In this document: positions 1-7,651 of the stretch, one piece after another
Layout of the letters: every line of letters starts with the position of its first letter
Numbering within the stretch: position 1 is the stretch's first letter
Assembly (NCBI GenBank): GCA_045642705.1
Contig: JAZUJK010000019.1
Span: 1 to 37,024 of the forward strand
Origin: UBA1227 sp045642705
Lineage (GTDB): Bacteria > Bacillota > Clostridia > Oscillospirales > Acutalibacteraceae
DNA length: 37,024 nucleotides
Direction: 5' to 3'
Position numbers and translations under genes: made by a program
The notes under the pieces: model-generated
Told to the model about the DNA's origin: nothing
The model's database searches: none
The model's input: only the letters and a program-made list of their open reading frames with translations

Positions 1-273
1 AGTTGATGAAATTGTCGTATTATTAATTACGTTACCATTTGCACCATCGCCGCCTTTTACGACAATAGCATAACGTCCTGCTTTTGGAAGTTCAACAACT
101 TGTGGCTTATTAGTAGATGTATTAAAGAAGAATTTAAATACAGGAGCTTTCGTTAAATGAAGTGTATATGTTTTAGAATCGATATATTTTGCGAAAGAAG
201 CAGGAAGAGCCACAGCGAGAACTGTAACTAGTAATACTATAAGTATTCTTTTGATTTTAGCCGATTTAGTCAT
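1..273 (-). CDS. SipW-type-signal surface protein, N-terminal part (runs off window)
   Basis: The first 91 codons of a gene whose 3' part lies beyond the window edge. The product has a basic N-terminus (TKSAKIKR), a hydrophobic stretch at about residues 9-25, and then SFAKY at 26-30. The same FAKY motif ends the hydrophobic segments of two upstream neighbours, so this is probably another client of the SipW-type peptidase at 2804-3733. Residues 66-80 (GRYAIVVKGGDGANG) resemble the start of Gly-rich beta domains of surface proteins, but this is a weak resemblance. The ATG is preceded by a good GGAAGGAG ribosome-binding site. It is the fifth gene after the sipW promoter, only 27 bases after the previous gene. 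The full function cannot be judged from this fragment. Confidence 0.8.
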   Translation of the reverse strand, partial: MTKSAKIKRILIVLLVTVLAVALPASFAKYIDSKTYTLHLTKAPVFKFFFNTSTNKPQVVELPKAGRYAIVVKGGDGANGNVINNTTISST

Positions 274-300
274 AGTATTATTCTCCTTCCCTCTAAAATT

Positions 301-1011
301 TTAACTTAATTGTTCAACCGTGAACTCAAGTGTCATATCATCATTTGCCTCTTCAACATCGAAAGCGTTTATATTCATCCAAACGCTTCCAGTGGAATGT
401 GGCTGAATACTAATGCTGCCAACAGGCGTTGATGAATTTGATGGTTCTTCATCATAAAAAGAAACGGCAAAATTAAGATCTGATAGAATATCCTTTTTAG
501 ATGTTTTATCAATGATTGATGGTGCAGGAGTAACTTTTACTGCGACATCACTTTCATTAACAACATCAAAAACGAATAAAGCATCATCGCTTGCGTCAAA
601 TGATACAGTATTAGATACTCCATCTTTCCAATCGCTGTTCTGAATTATGACTTGATTGCCATATTGTCCATTGATTTTATACGAAAAACTAGCTACTGTT
701 GCAGATGTGTTTGTTGAGAAAAAACTGATATATTTCGCAAAGCAAACACAGCATGAAAGCATTGTAAGTATTATGCCATAGATTAAGTAATTTCGCCATG
801 GTATGGTATTCTCATGAGTCATTTTATATACCTTACCATGAGTTTCATTATAAGAATCTTGATTGGATTCAACCTTCATGGCAGGTTTATTAATACCATC
901 TTTTGCAAAACTTATTCCAAGAGAATCTTCTGAAGGAGAATCTTCTCTTTCCACTATCTCAGTAATTTCATCTATGAGTTCTTTTTTGTTGTCTTCAATT
1001 GACTTTTTCAT
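301..1011 (-). CDS. Membrane/secreted protein with FAKY motif after internal hydrophobic segment
   Basis: A 236-residue protein. Residues 1-74 are hydrophilic and acidic, about 75-93 form one hydrophobic segment, and FAKY lies at 91-94, followed by about 140 residues rich in Ser, Thr, Asn and Asp that look beta-rich. The sequence after FAKY (later VASFSYKING) lines up in spacing with the TasA-like neighbour (FAKY, later VAKWSIVAG), which suggests related exported domains. The long cytoplasmic region before the hydrophobic segment is unusual for a signal peptide, so it could be a cleaved type-II-like precursor or a permanently anchored protein. The ATG has a strong AAAGGAGG site. It sits 23 bases after the anchored camelysin-like gene and is probably co-transcribed with it. 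I do not recognise a named family. Confidence 0.85.
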   Translation of the reverse strand: MKKSIEDNKKELIDEITEIVEREDSPSEDSLGISFAKDGINKPAMKVESNQDSYNETHGKVYKMTHENTIPWRNYLIYGIILTMLSCCVCFAKYISFFSTNTSATVASFSYKINGQYGNQVIIQNSDWKDGVSNTVSFDASDDALFVFDVVNESDVAVKVTPAPSIIDKTSKKDILSDLNFAVSFYDEEPSNSSTPVGSISIQPHSTGSVWMNINAFDVEEANDDMTLEFTVEQLS

Positions 1012-1034
1012 AAGAGAAGCCTCCTTTCATTGAA

Positions 1035-2027
1035 TTATTTTACAGCCTGATCATATAGACATCTTACACGCATTATATATTGAGCAATTGCTTCTATGCC
1101 AAGTTTTGTATCCTCCGCATCTCTAGTATCATCATCTTCCCATTTCCAATCGAGTGAATAAACTATATTTTCACCCTGCTTAATTAGTTGCGGAGCAGAT
1201 TTTAGTTCGTCAAGAGTTACCCATGTAGTTTTATTTCCTACTACATATTCGCTATTGGCCTTGAGCCTGTATACAATTGGTATTTTATAATCATCAACTG
1301 CCGTAAATGACAATGTGTAATAAAAATCAGTCGTCGAATCATTGGCAAGCAAGAATTCAAATGTGTCTTGATATCCAGGATAAATTACTTTTTCTTCATC
1401 ACTTGCTATGAAATCAAGTTTGCCATCAGTTGGCTTAGGCTCTGGTTTAGGTTCATCTTCTTCGTCGTCTGTTATTGCGTCGATGATTTTATGGATAATA
1501 TTTCCGTTGCCATTGTTATCTTTCTTATTACCATTTCCACCGTTGTTGTTATCATCCAGGATATCAATATCCTTCTTGGTTTCTCCTCCAGTATTATCCT
1601 CAATATGAATTGAGTTGTTCTCGGAGAACGGTGATGTCGTATTCATGATAGAAGAACCGCCGAGATATACTGCAATACCTGTTAGAAGAATCATTGCGCC
1701 TATAAATAGGATTATAAATAATATAAATTTACTTCTTATAAGAGAAGCAATGTAATTTCCTTCAAGGTCATAGATATCATTATGTTTATCGACATAAGCC
1801 GAATACTCGGTTTCATCTGCAAAATACAGGAAATACTTGCGACGGTCTGATCCCGTCTCTCCTGTCCTTTGCATACGCAACCAAGCTGTACCTTTTGTAT
1901 TAGAGTCAGGAAGATATGTATAAATCATATCCTCTTGTGCAAAACCGAATTCATCGTCATGCACATCGACAACTCTATATGCAAATAATTCTCTATTCAC
2001 TTTTCTGGTATCAATTGTATTCTCCAT
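1035..2027 (-). CDS. Membrane-anchored protein with C-terminal camelysin/TasA-like domain
   Basis: 330 residues from the ATG at 2027, chosen because AGAGGT lies just upstream and the longer frame would read through a stable hairpin. Residues 1-99 are predicted cytoplasmic and unrecognised. Residues 100-122 are one transmembrane helix. Residues 140-205 are a low-complexity Asn/Gly/Asp linker ending in a Lys-Pro-Glu repeat. Residues 210-330 resemble the mature part of the TasA-like neighbour: YPGYQDTFEFLLANDS matches CPGTQGEFSFYLKNDS, and WKWE...DAEDTKLG matches WEWP...NPTDTALG. It lacks the FAKY motif, so it probably stays in the membrane. The position within the signal peptidase/TasA cluster suggests an anchoring or nucleating partner for the secreted protein; that role is inference. 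Confidence 0.87.
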   Translation of the reverse strand: MENTIDTRKVNRELFAYRVVDVHDDEFGFAQEDMIYTYLPDSNTKGTAWLRMQRTGETGSDRRKYFLYFADETEYSAYVDKHNDIYDLEGNYIASLIRSKFILFIILFIGAMILLTGIAVYLGGSSIMNTTSPFSENNSIHIEDNTGGETKKDIDILDDNNNGGNGNKKDNNGNGNIIHKIIDAITDDEEDEPKPEPKPTDGKLDFIASDEEKVIYPGYQDTFEFLLANDSTTDFYYTLSFTAVDDYKIPIVYRLKANSEYVVGNKTTWVTLDELKSAPQLIKQGENIVYSLDWKWEDDDTRDAEDTKLGIEAIAQYIMRVRCLYDQAVK

Positions 2028-2051
2028 AAAGTGACCTCTAAATTTTAGATA

Positions 2052-2079
2052 GCCCCGCCACCCCTTAGGGTGACGGGGC
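2052..2079 (-). promoter_or_regulatory. GC-rich hairpin between TasA-like gene and anchored paralogue
   Basis: A 12-bp inverted repeat (positions 2052-2063 with 2068-2079, one G-U pair in the RNA) with a 4-base loop. On the minus strand it is followed by TATCTAAAATTT, not a U-run, and the next gene's ribosome-binding site begins about 15 bases further on. It is therefore not a textbook terminator. It may protect the 3' end of the upstream mRNA, attenuate read-through, or be a processing site setting different levels of the two proteins. Confidence 0.6.
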
Positions 2080-2113
2080 ATCCCGTTATGACTTTAGTTT
2101 GTTAAGCATTGTG

Positions 2114-2136
2114 TTTAAATTCGTACTGAATTTAAA
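2114..2136. repeat. AT-rich inverted repeat in the intergenic region
   Basis: A perfect 9-bp inverted repeat (TTTAAATTC and GAATTTAAA) around a 5-base centre, between the TasA-like stop at 2162 and the GC-rich hairpin at 2052-2079. It could be a second RNA stem or a binding site for a dimeric regulator. Nothing in the sequence decides between these. Confidence 0.5.
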
Positions 2137-2161
2137 TGTTATTAACTATACCAAATTAAAA

Positions 2162-2722
2162 TTAGTCAGCTGCCTGATCAACATTGATTGTAGCTGCAAG
2201 CTTGTATGTGCTAGCTGCCATACCAAGTGCTGTATCTGTAGGGTTCTTGCCTGTCTGCTCAAATGGCCATTCCCAAGTAACTGTAACTGTCTTTTCGCCA
2301 CCCTTGTCGAGTGTGCCAGTCAAAGTGTTGTTATCTGTGAATGTAATAACATCAGCAAGACCTGCAAGACCTGTCTTATCAAGAGTAATAGTATAGTCAG
2401 CCTTTACCTCTGAGTCATTCTTAAGATAGAATGAGAACTCACCCTGTGTGCCTGGGCAAATGAGATCAGATGCCTGTGCATCAGCTGCATTTGTGTCTGT
2501 GATAGTGTTTAAGATTTCGAATGTTGCATCGTTCTTGCCAGCGATTTCTACAGCATTAGCAGAATCCTTACCAGCAACGATTGACCACTTAGCAACCTTT
2601 AATGTTGTTTCACCAGTAGCTGCTGCTGTGTACTTAGCGAATGTTGATGATGCGAAGCAAGCTGTTACAAGTGAAAGCATAAGAACAACTGCTGCGATTC
2701 TTAATACGATATTCTTTTTCAT
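2162..2722 (-). CDS. TasA/camelysin-like secreted protein with SipW-type signal
   Basis: 186 residues. The basic start MKKN is followed by a hydrophobic core at about 6-25 and then STFAKY (26-31), the type of signal processed by SipW-like peptidases. The mature part is acidic and beta-rich. It contains CPGTQGEFSFYLKNDS (89-104), with the PG..G.F.F...N.S pattern seen in TasA/camelysin (M73-like) proteins, and a WEW...DTALG segment (150-167). The length is shorter than Bacillus TasA (about 260) and near camelysin (about 200). AGGAGG precedes the ATG. It follows the signal peptidase gene by 81 bases with no terminator between them. In Bacilli such proteins form extracellular fibres; some camelysins are described as metalloproteases, but I see no HExxH here. 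Confidence 0.87.
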   Translation of the reverse strand: MKKNIVLRIAAVVLMLSLVTACFASSTFAKYTAAATGETTLKVAKWSIVAGKDSANAVEIAGKNDATFEILNTITDTNAADAQASDLICPGTQGEFSFYLKNDSEVKADYTITLDKTGLAGLADVITFTDNNTLTGTLDKGGEKTVTVTWEWPFEQTGKNPTDTALGMAASTYKLAATINVDQAAD

Positions 2723-2803
2723 AATATAAACCCTCCTATGGTCGTTGGTTATATTTCATTTATGCCATTGTGTCTGTGCATAAACAATTTACAAATTGAT
2801 TTA

Positions 2804-3733
2804 CTATTTTTTCTTAGGAACTTTTACCTTTACAGCTGTGCCCTTTTGGACTGTAGCCTTCTTAGGTGCTCCTACTTTGACTTTAGCTGTTTGAGGCTCA
2901 GAAGGCTCGTTACACCTTTTTGGTGCCTCGGCATTGTTATAATTATCTTGGATAATGATAGGTTTTTGTTCAAAAGTGATTGTTTCGGCCATTCTTTCAG
3001 GCGCAGGCTCAAACTGAGGTTTAACCTCTGGTACCACTGGAACCTGTGGTTGCTCAACTTGGGCCTCTTCCTGTGGTTTTTTGAGCACCTCCCGAGGCAA
3101 ATCAACTTGATTTGGATTTTGCTTAAGCTCTTCAAGTTCTTGCTTGAGCTGATCCTGTTTGATTTTTTCCTTCTTGAGAAGGATTTGCCTACGGATTATG
3201 TCATATATAACAAACAGTAAGAGTGGTATTCCCACACATACAAGCATTCCCTTAGTACTCTGAATGAAGATTACTGCATCTCCAACACCTGGGAATCTGT
3301 AAAAATACTTACCGATGACATGCTCTGGTGTTACAGGAGTTGAATCCTGTACGTTGTTGGCATCACCCTGTGTGGTGTAAGTGCCATCATCGTTTACTGC
3401 AATGATTCTATGGGTTACGGCGTAGTCACCTTCCATAAATGCAATTACGTCATTTACTTTAAGGTTCTTAGCGTCGCACTCTTTTACCAAGATGAGGTCA
3501 CCGACTAGAATAGCGTCTGGTGAACCATCGTCCATAGAACCTGAGAGAACTACTAGCGGAGCAACACCAAATGCATTTGGTGGTTTGCTGTCATCCAGCG
3601 CGCCCTTGACGATAAGTATCGTGTTGAGTACGAGAATTGGAATAAAGATGATACACAAAAGTATTCCAAGTATCGTAAACACTATATGCGCCACATTACG
3701 TGTCGGTTTTTCCTTTCTTGTTTTTTCAGCCAT
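2804..3733 (-). CDS. sipW: Signal peptidase I, SipW type, with long C-terminal tail
   Basis: 309 residues from the ATG at 3733, preceded by AAGGAGT; the longer frame would start upstream within the leader. A first transmembrane helix lies at about 15-43. The catalytic Ser is in LSGSM (Ser66), the His in VTHRI (His108), and an acidic residue in QGDAN (Asp124). This is the ER/archaeal-type Ser-His arrangement of SipW rather than Ser-Lys. A second helix lies at about 162-180. The remaining 130 residues, predicted cytoplasmic, start as a charged helix (182-206), continue Pro/Gln/Glu-rich (208-250), and end very basic (VKVKVPKKK). Such a tail is not a usual part of SipW. The clients are probably the FAKY-motif proteins encoded just downstream. 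Confidence 0.93.
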   Translation of the reverse strand: MAEKTRKEKPTRNVAHIVFTILGILLCIIFIPILVLNTILIVKGALDDSKPPNAFGVAPLVVLSGSMDDGSPDAILVGDLILVKECDAKNLKVNDVIAFMEGDYAVTHRIIAVNDDGTYTTQGDANNVQDSTPVTPEHVIGKYFYRFPGVGDAVIFIQSTKGMLVCVGIPLLLFVIYDIIRRQILLKKEKIKQDQLKQELEELKQNPNQVDLPREVLKKPQEEAQVEQPQVPVVPEVKPQFEPAPERMAETITFEQKPIIIQDNYNNAEAPKRCNEPSEPQTAKVKVGAPKKATVQKGTAVKVKVPKKK

Positions 3734-3775
3734 AAAATTACTCCTTAAAAGTAATAAATATATATGTCCACATAC

Positions 3776-3804
3776 ACTATACGACATCCATTTGTTATTG
3801 TCAA
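3776..3804 (-). promoter_or_regulatory. SigA-type promoter of the signal peptidase/surface locus
   Basis: On the minus strand: -35 TTGACA (3799-3804), a 17-base spacer, and -10 TATAGT (3776-3781). This gives a perfect -35 and a 5/6 -10, about 43 bases before the sipW ATG. It separates the surface locus from the rsgA end of the long upstream operon. No GC-rich terminator is visible after rsgA; an AT palindrome at 3806-3821 overlaps this stretch. Confidence 0.8.
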
Positions 3805-3844
3805 CAAATTTTTAAAAATTTTTTCGATTTTTTTGTTAAAAATG

Positions 3845-4738
3845 TTAAACCTTTAGCTGCCATTCCTTTACATTTTCAACTTCTTGATACAATTTTATGT
3901 AATTATTATACCTGCTGATTGATATTTCTTTATCTTCTTCTGCAAGTTCACGGATTCTACATCCCTTATCCTTGACATGTGAACAATGTGGATAAAACTT
4001 GCATTCAGGTAAGAAGTCTTCAAATTCTGGGAAATACAGATCAAGATCATCCTTGAGAATAATCTGGTCTGCGAGGGCCTCGATAGAGGCAAAGCCAGGA
4101 GTGTCGGCAACGTATGTGTTGTCGTCAAGCTTGATGAGAGTGCTCTCACGCGTGGTGTGCTTGCCCCTACCAAGTTTTTGGCTAATCTCGGATGTTTCGA
4201 GATTGAGTTCAGGATTGATCCAGTTGAGAAGAGTTGACTTGCCGACACCCGTATTGCCGGTGAAAGCAGAAATATGTCCCTTTAATTCATTTCTGATTTC
4301 ATCGACGCCCTCGCCTGTCTTGCCGCAGGCACGAATAAGGGTGAACTTGGTCTTGCTATAGATATCCACAAGTTCGTCTACATTCTCAAGATCTGTCTTA
4401 TTGAGAACAATAATTGGTTCAATATTATTCTTGACCGCAATGGCCGTTAGTCTGTCGACAAGCAAGGTATTAGGTCTCGGCTGTGTAGCAGAGATTACAA
4501 TAAACAATCTGTCGATATTGGCCACTGGCGGTCTCTGCAAGGCGCTTGTGCGTGGCAATATTTCGTCAATGGTATGTTCCACCTCGTTCACTAGAACGCG
4601 GTCGCCTGCCATTGGCGTTATTTTTTCCTTGCGGAAAGCACCACGCGCCTTACATTCTAAGAGACCATTGGCGGTCTCTACATAATAGAAACCGCCTATG
4701 CCTTTAATTATTAATCCTTGAATTAAACTATTTATCAT
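3845..4738 (-). CDS. rsgA: Ribosome small-subunit-dependent GTPase A (RsgA)
   Basis: 297 residues, the usual length. This is a circularly permuted GTPase that helps the 30S subunit mature. The permuted order is visible: NKTD (113-116) comes before the P-loop GNTGVGKS (161-168) and the DTPG switch motif (212-215). An OB-fold region precedes it (about 1-70, including KGIGGFYYV). The C-terminal Cys/His zinc site is seen in CKFYPHCSH...GC (about 245-262). The ATG comes one base after the prkC stop with no strong ribosome-binding site close by, so translation is probably coupled to prkC. Adjacency to PrpC and PrkC is the standard Firmicutes arrangement; the kinase is known to phosphorylate RsgA in some species. 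Confidence 0.97.
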   Translation of the reverse strand: MINSLIQGLIIKGIGGFYYVETANGLLECKARGAFRKEKITPMAGDRVLVNEVEHTIDEILPRTSALQRPPVANIDRLFIVISATQPRPNTLLVDRLTAIAVKNNIEPIIVLNKTDLENVDELVDIYSKTKFTLIRACGKTGEGVDEIRNELKGHISAFTGNTGVGKSTLLNWINPELNLETSEISQKLGRGKHTTRESTLIKLDDNTYVADTPGFASIEALADQIILKDDLDLYFPEFEDFLPECKFYPHCSHVKDKGCRIRELAEEDKEISISRYNNYIKLYQEVENVKEWQLKV

Positions 4739-4739
4739 A

Positions 4740-6911
4740 CTAATTTACACTGACAGATTCTCCCTCATTGAGAGCTGTGCCCTTGGATGGAGAAACCTTG
4801 ACAATCTTAGCTGAGTCATCGCTTTTGGTATCCACACTGATACCTGCCTCTGCACAGAGTTCCTTATACTCGCCAACAGTTGTGCTGTATGAATAATCTG
4901 GAACGATTACGAGTGCATTGGATGTCTCGTCGCCAATTACTGGTGTCTTCTTAGTAAAGTCAATTGTGCATGAGTAGAGCTGCTTCTCATTGGTACCAAT
5001 TGTAACGATAAGTTTACACTTACCAGAGCCCTCAATACCCTTGATTGTATGCTCACCTGTGCACTTGATTGTTGTGCTCTTAGCAGAGAGAAGTTCGTTG
5101 TCGAGATATACACGAATCTTGGCAGAGCCAGCAGATGGTGTTTCAAATGTTACATCGATTGAGCCACCCTTAACTTTACCACTTGAGATTGTGATATCTA
5201 CAGACTTGCCTGCTGCAAGTGTGTCGCCTGCCTTAGGATCCTGTGAAATGATCGTACCAGCTGGCTTGTCGCTATCCTCTTCTTTTACTGTACCGAGTCT
5301 TAAATGTCTTGCATCAACAGACTCATCGAGATAAGCGAGAACTGTGTCTTTCTCAGACTTGTAATTGAGACCGATAAGTGATGGAACTGTAAGGTCGTTC
5401 TCATCAACTGCAGTCGCATAATAAACTGTGATTGTTGTAGTTGTATCTACCTGAGTGCCCTCAGCTGGTTCAGTTCTAAGAACTGTATACTCTGGAACAT
5501 CAGGATTGTATTCCTTCTGCCAAATAATCTTGTCCTTGGAGAAACCTGCTGCTGACAGGATGCTTGTCGCATCAGCCTTATCCTGGTTGGATACTGCTGG
5601 TATTGGAACGAGAGTTCCGCCAGATACAACTTCGAGCTTGATTGTTGAGCCCTTCTTGGCCTTGGAGCCCTCACGTGGATTCTGGTTACATACCTGGCCC
5701 GCTGTGTACTTGGTAGAAGCTACATAATTAACTTCAAATTCCCAATTGTCCACATACTTTCTGTTGCCCTCAATCTCAGCGGCATAATCCATGCCAACGA
5801 AATTAGGTACTTCTATCTTGTCTGACTTGAATACGTCAGTGAAGATTGCAAGGAAGATGATGATGAGAATGATTACTGCAAGAATTGCAGAGAATACACC
5901 GACAAGAATTGGAAGTGTCTTGTTGTTCTCTTCGTCATCGTCGTCATCATAATCATCATACTCGTCGTTTATAATTACAGCCTTGTTAGCTGCAGCTACT
6001 GCTGCGCCCTTTACTGTTGCTGGCTGCTCGATAAACTTAGTAGGCTCTCTGTCTACAAAATATGAATAGTCAAATTTAACAGCTGGATTGCGCTTGAACT
6101 CATCGAGGTCAAGAAGCATCTCAGCAGCTGACTGATATCTGTCCTTAGTGCTCTTTTGCATTGCACGAAGAGTAATCTGCTCAAGACCTACTGGAACCTG
6201 TGGATTGAGGTCACGAGGATGAACAGCCTCATTCTGGAGTTGCATGATTGCAACTGATACAGCGCTGTCAGACTCAAATGGAAGCTTGCCTGTGATCATC
6301 TCATAGAGAACAACACCTACAGAATAGATATCTGCTTTGTCATCTGTGATTTCACCGCGAGCCTGCTCTGGGCTGATGTAATGTACAGAGCCGATTGCGC
6401 TCTCTGTCATTGTACGAGTCTCACCACGTGAGAAACGAGCGATACCGAAATCTGTTACCTTGATATTGCCATTCTGGAGAAGCATGATGTTCTGTGGCTT
6501 AACATCACGGTGAACGATTCCCTTATCATGTGCGTGCTGAAGCGCACGTAAGATCTGAGTTGTGAAATGAACAGCCTCTTTCCAATTAATTACTTTCTGC
6601 TGCTCAATATATTCTTTGAGTGTGATGCCCTCAATGTACTCCATTACGATGTACTGAAGTCTATCACCGAAAGATACGTCATATACCTTGACGATATTAG
6701 GATGAGAAAGAACTGCAATAGCCTTGGACTCATTCTTAAATCTACGACGGAACTCCTCGTTTGCAAGGAACTCCTCTTTCAAAATTTTAATTGCAACGAT
6801 GCGGTCGTCAATATTGTCGTATGCCTTATATACGACAGCCATGCCGCCTACACCGATAATTTCTCTTATTTCATATCGACCATCAAGTCGTTTTCCTACA
6901 TAACTATCCAT
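4740..6911 (-). CDS. prkC: PASTA-domain Ser/Thr protein kinase (PrkC/Stk)
   Basis: 723 residues from ATG 6911; AGGAG lies 8 bases upstream, while the GTG two codons earlier sits on that site. The cytoplasmic kinase domain (about 10-270) has GVGGMAVVY, Lys42 (VAIK), HRDVKPQN with Asp136, and DFG with Asp154. An almost pure Asp/Glu block lies at about 317-328, then a transmembrane helix at about 333-358. Outside the cell are three PASTA repeats (from about 366), then a beta-rich segment (about 570-655) that is not PASTA, and a divergent terminal PASTA-like unit to the end. PASTA repeats sense muropeptides or lipid II in related kinases. The gene lies between its phosphatase and RsgA, with its ribosome-binding site overlapping the phosphatase stop codon. 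Confidence 0.96.
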   Translation of the reverse strand: MDSYVGKRLDGRYEIREIIGVGGMAVVYKAYDNIDDRIVAIKILKEEFLANEEFRRRFKNESKAIAVLSHPNIVKVYDVSFGDRLQYIVMEYIEGITLKEYIEQQKVINWKEAVHFTTQILRALQHAHDKGIVHRDVKPQNIMLLQNGNIKVTDFGIARFSRGETRTMTESAIGSVHYISPEQARGEITDDKADIYSVGVVLYEMITGKLPFESDSAVSVAIMQLQNEAVHPRDLNPQVPVGLEQITLRAMQKSTKDRYQSAAEMLLDLDEFKRNPAVKFDYSYFVDREPTKFIEQPATVKGAAVAAANKAVIINDEYDDYDDDDDEENNKTLPILVGVFSAILAVIILIIIFLAIFTDVFKSDKIEVPNFVGMDYAAEIEGNRKYVDNWEFEVNYVASTKYTAGQVCNQNPREGSKAKKGSTIKLEVVSGGTLVPIPAVSNQDKADATSILSAAGFSKDKIIWQKEYNPDVPEYTVLRTEPAEGTQVDTTTTITVYYATAVDENDLTVPSLIGLNYKSEKDTVLAYLDESVDARHLRLGTVKEEDSDKPAGTIISQDPKAGDTLAAGKSVDITISSGKVKGGSIDVTFETPSAGSAKIRVYLDNELLSAKSTTIKCTGEHTIKGIEGSGKCKLIVTIGTNEKQLYSCTIDFTKKTPVIGDETSNALVIVPDYSYSTTVGEYKELCAEAGISVDTKSDDSAKIVKVSPSKGTALNEGESVSVN

Positions 6912-6922
6912 ACTCACATCTC

Positions 6923-7651
6923 CTATCTTGTAACTACTACGACGGTGATATTGTCTCCGCCGCCATTACTGTTAGCCATATCTACAAGGATGTCTGCCAA
7001 ATTATCATTTGAGTTATCCACTACTGTTCTGTAAATATCAGTAGGCTCTACGAAATTGGAAAGACCATCTGTACATATCAGCAAGTTGTCCTCTTGGCCG
7101 ATATCCTCGACTGTAAAGTCAACATTCAGTGTCTCTCCTACTCCGAGTGCCCTAGTTATCAAGTTTTTCTGTGGGTGATTCTGAGCTTCCTCAGGAGTAA
7201 TCTCGCCTTTCTCGACCATGTCCTGTACAAGAGAATGGTCCTTGGTCAGCTGTCTTATCTCGTCCGGTGAGATGAGATAAGCTCTACTGTCACCTGCATG
7301 CGCAATATACGCAGCATTCTTGGTTACAATTGCGGCAACGACTGTTGTGCCCATACCGAGAAGGTCAGGGTTGTCAGCGGCCATGTCGAAAATTTCGAAG
7401 TTCGCATTTGTAATCGCTGTGACTAGTAGATTCTTGATTGAAGAAGAAGTCATACTGTCTCTATATCCAGATGTGATACGTTCAGAGATTGATTTTACGG
7501 CTGTTGAACTTGCGACATTGCCGCCAGCGTTGCCGCCCATGCCATCACATACAACAACCCAGGCAACACCATTTTGGAATTCGCCTGCTGCATATGAGTC
7601 CTGGTTGCTAGCTCTCACTTGACCTACATCTGTTTTAGCAAATATATTCAT
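6923..7651 (-). CDS. prpC: PP2C-family protein phosphatase (PrpC/Stp)
   Basis: 242 residues from the ATG at 7651, which overlaps the rlmN stop as ATGA and has a good GGAGG site upstream. PP2C metal-binding motifs are seen in order: VRASNQDS near residue 12, VCDGMGGNAGG near 34, AHAGDSRAYL near 115, and GGDNITVVVV at the C-terminus. It dephosphorylates PrkC and its targets and acts in the cytoplasm. The longer frame upstream would put 14 unlikely residues before the conserved NIFAKTDVG start. Confidence 0.96.
   Translation of the reverse strand: MNIFAKTDVGQVRASNQDSYAAGEFQNGVAWVVVCDGMGGNAGGNVASSTAVKSISERITSGYRDSMTSSSIKNLLVTAITNANFEIFDMAADNPDLLGMGTTVVAAIVTKNAAYIAHAGDSRAYLISPDEIRQLTKDHSLVQDMVEKGEITPEEAQNHPQKNLITRALGVGETLNVDFTVEDIGQEDNLLICTDGLSNFVEPTDIYRTVVDNSNDNLADILVDMANSNGGGDNITVVVVTR

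Noticed and set aside
2028..2081. Start at 2081 for the anchored camelysin-like protein
   Set aside because: The added residues are encoded by the hairpin and ribosome-binding site; ATG 2027 has AGAGGT at the right distance.
2162..2722. Calling the TasA-like protein a camelysin metalloprotease
   Set aside because: No HExxH or comparable metal site is visible, so only the structural similarity is claimed.
3806..3821. AT palindrome after rsgA as a terminator
   Set aside because: It contains only A and T, so the stem would be weak, and it partly adjoins the sipW promoter. It may still contribute, but I do not call it.
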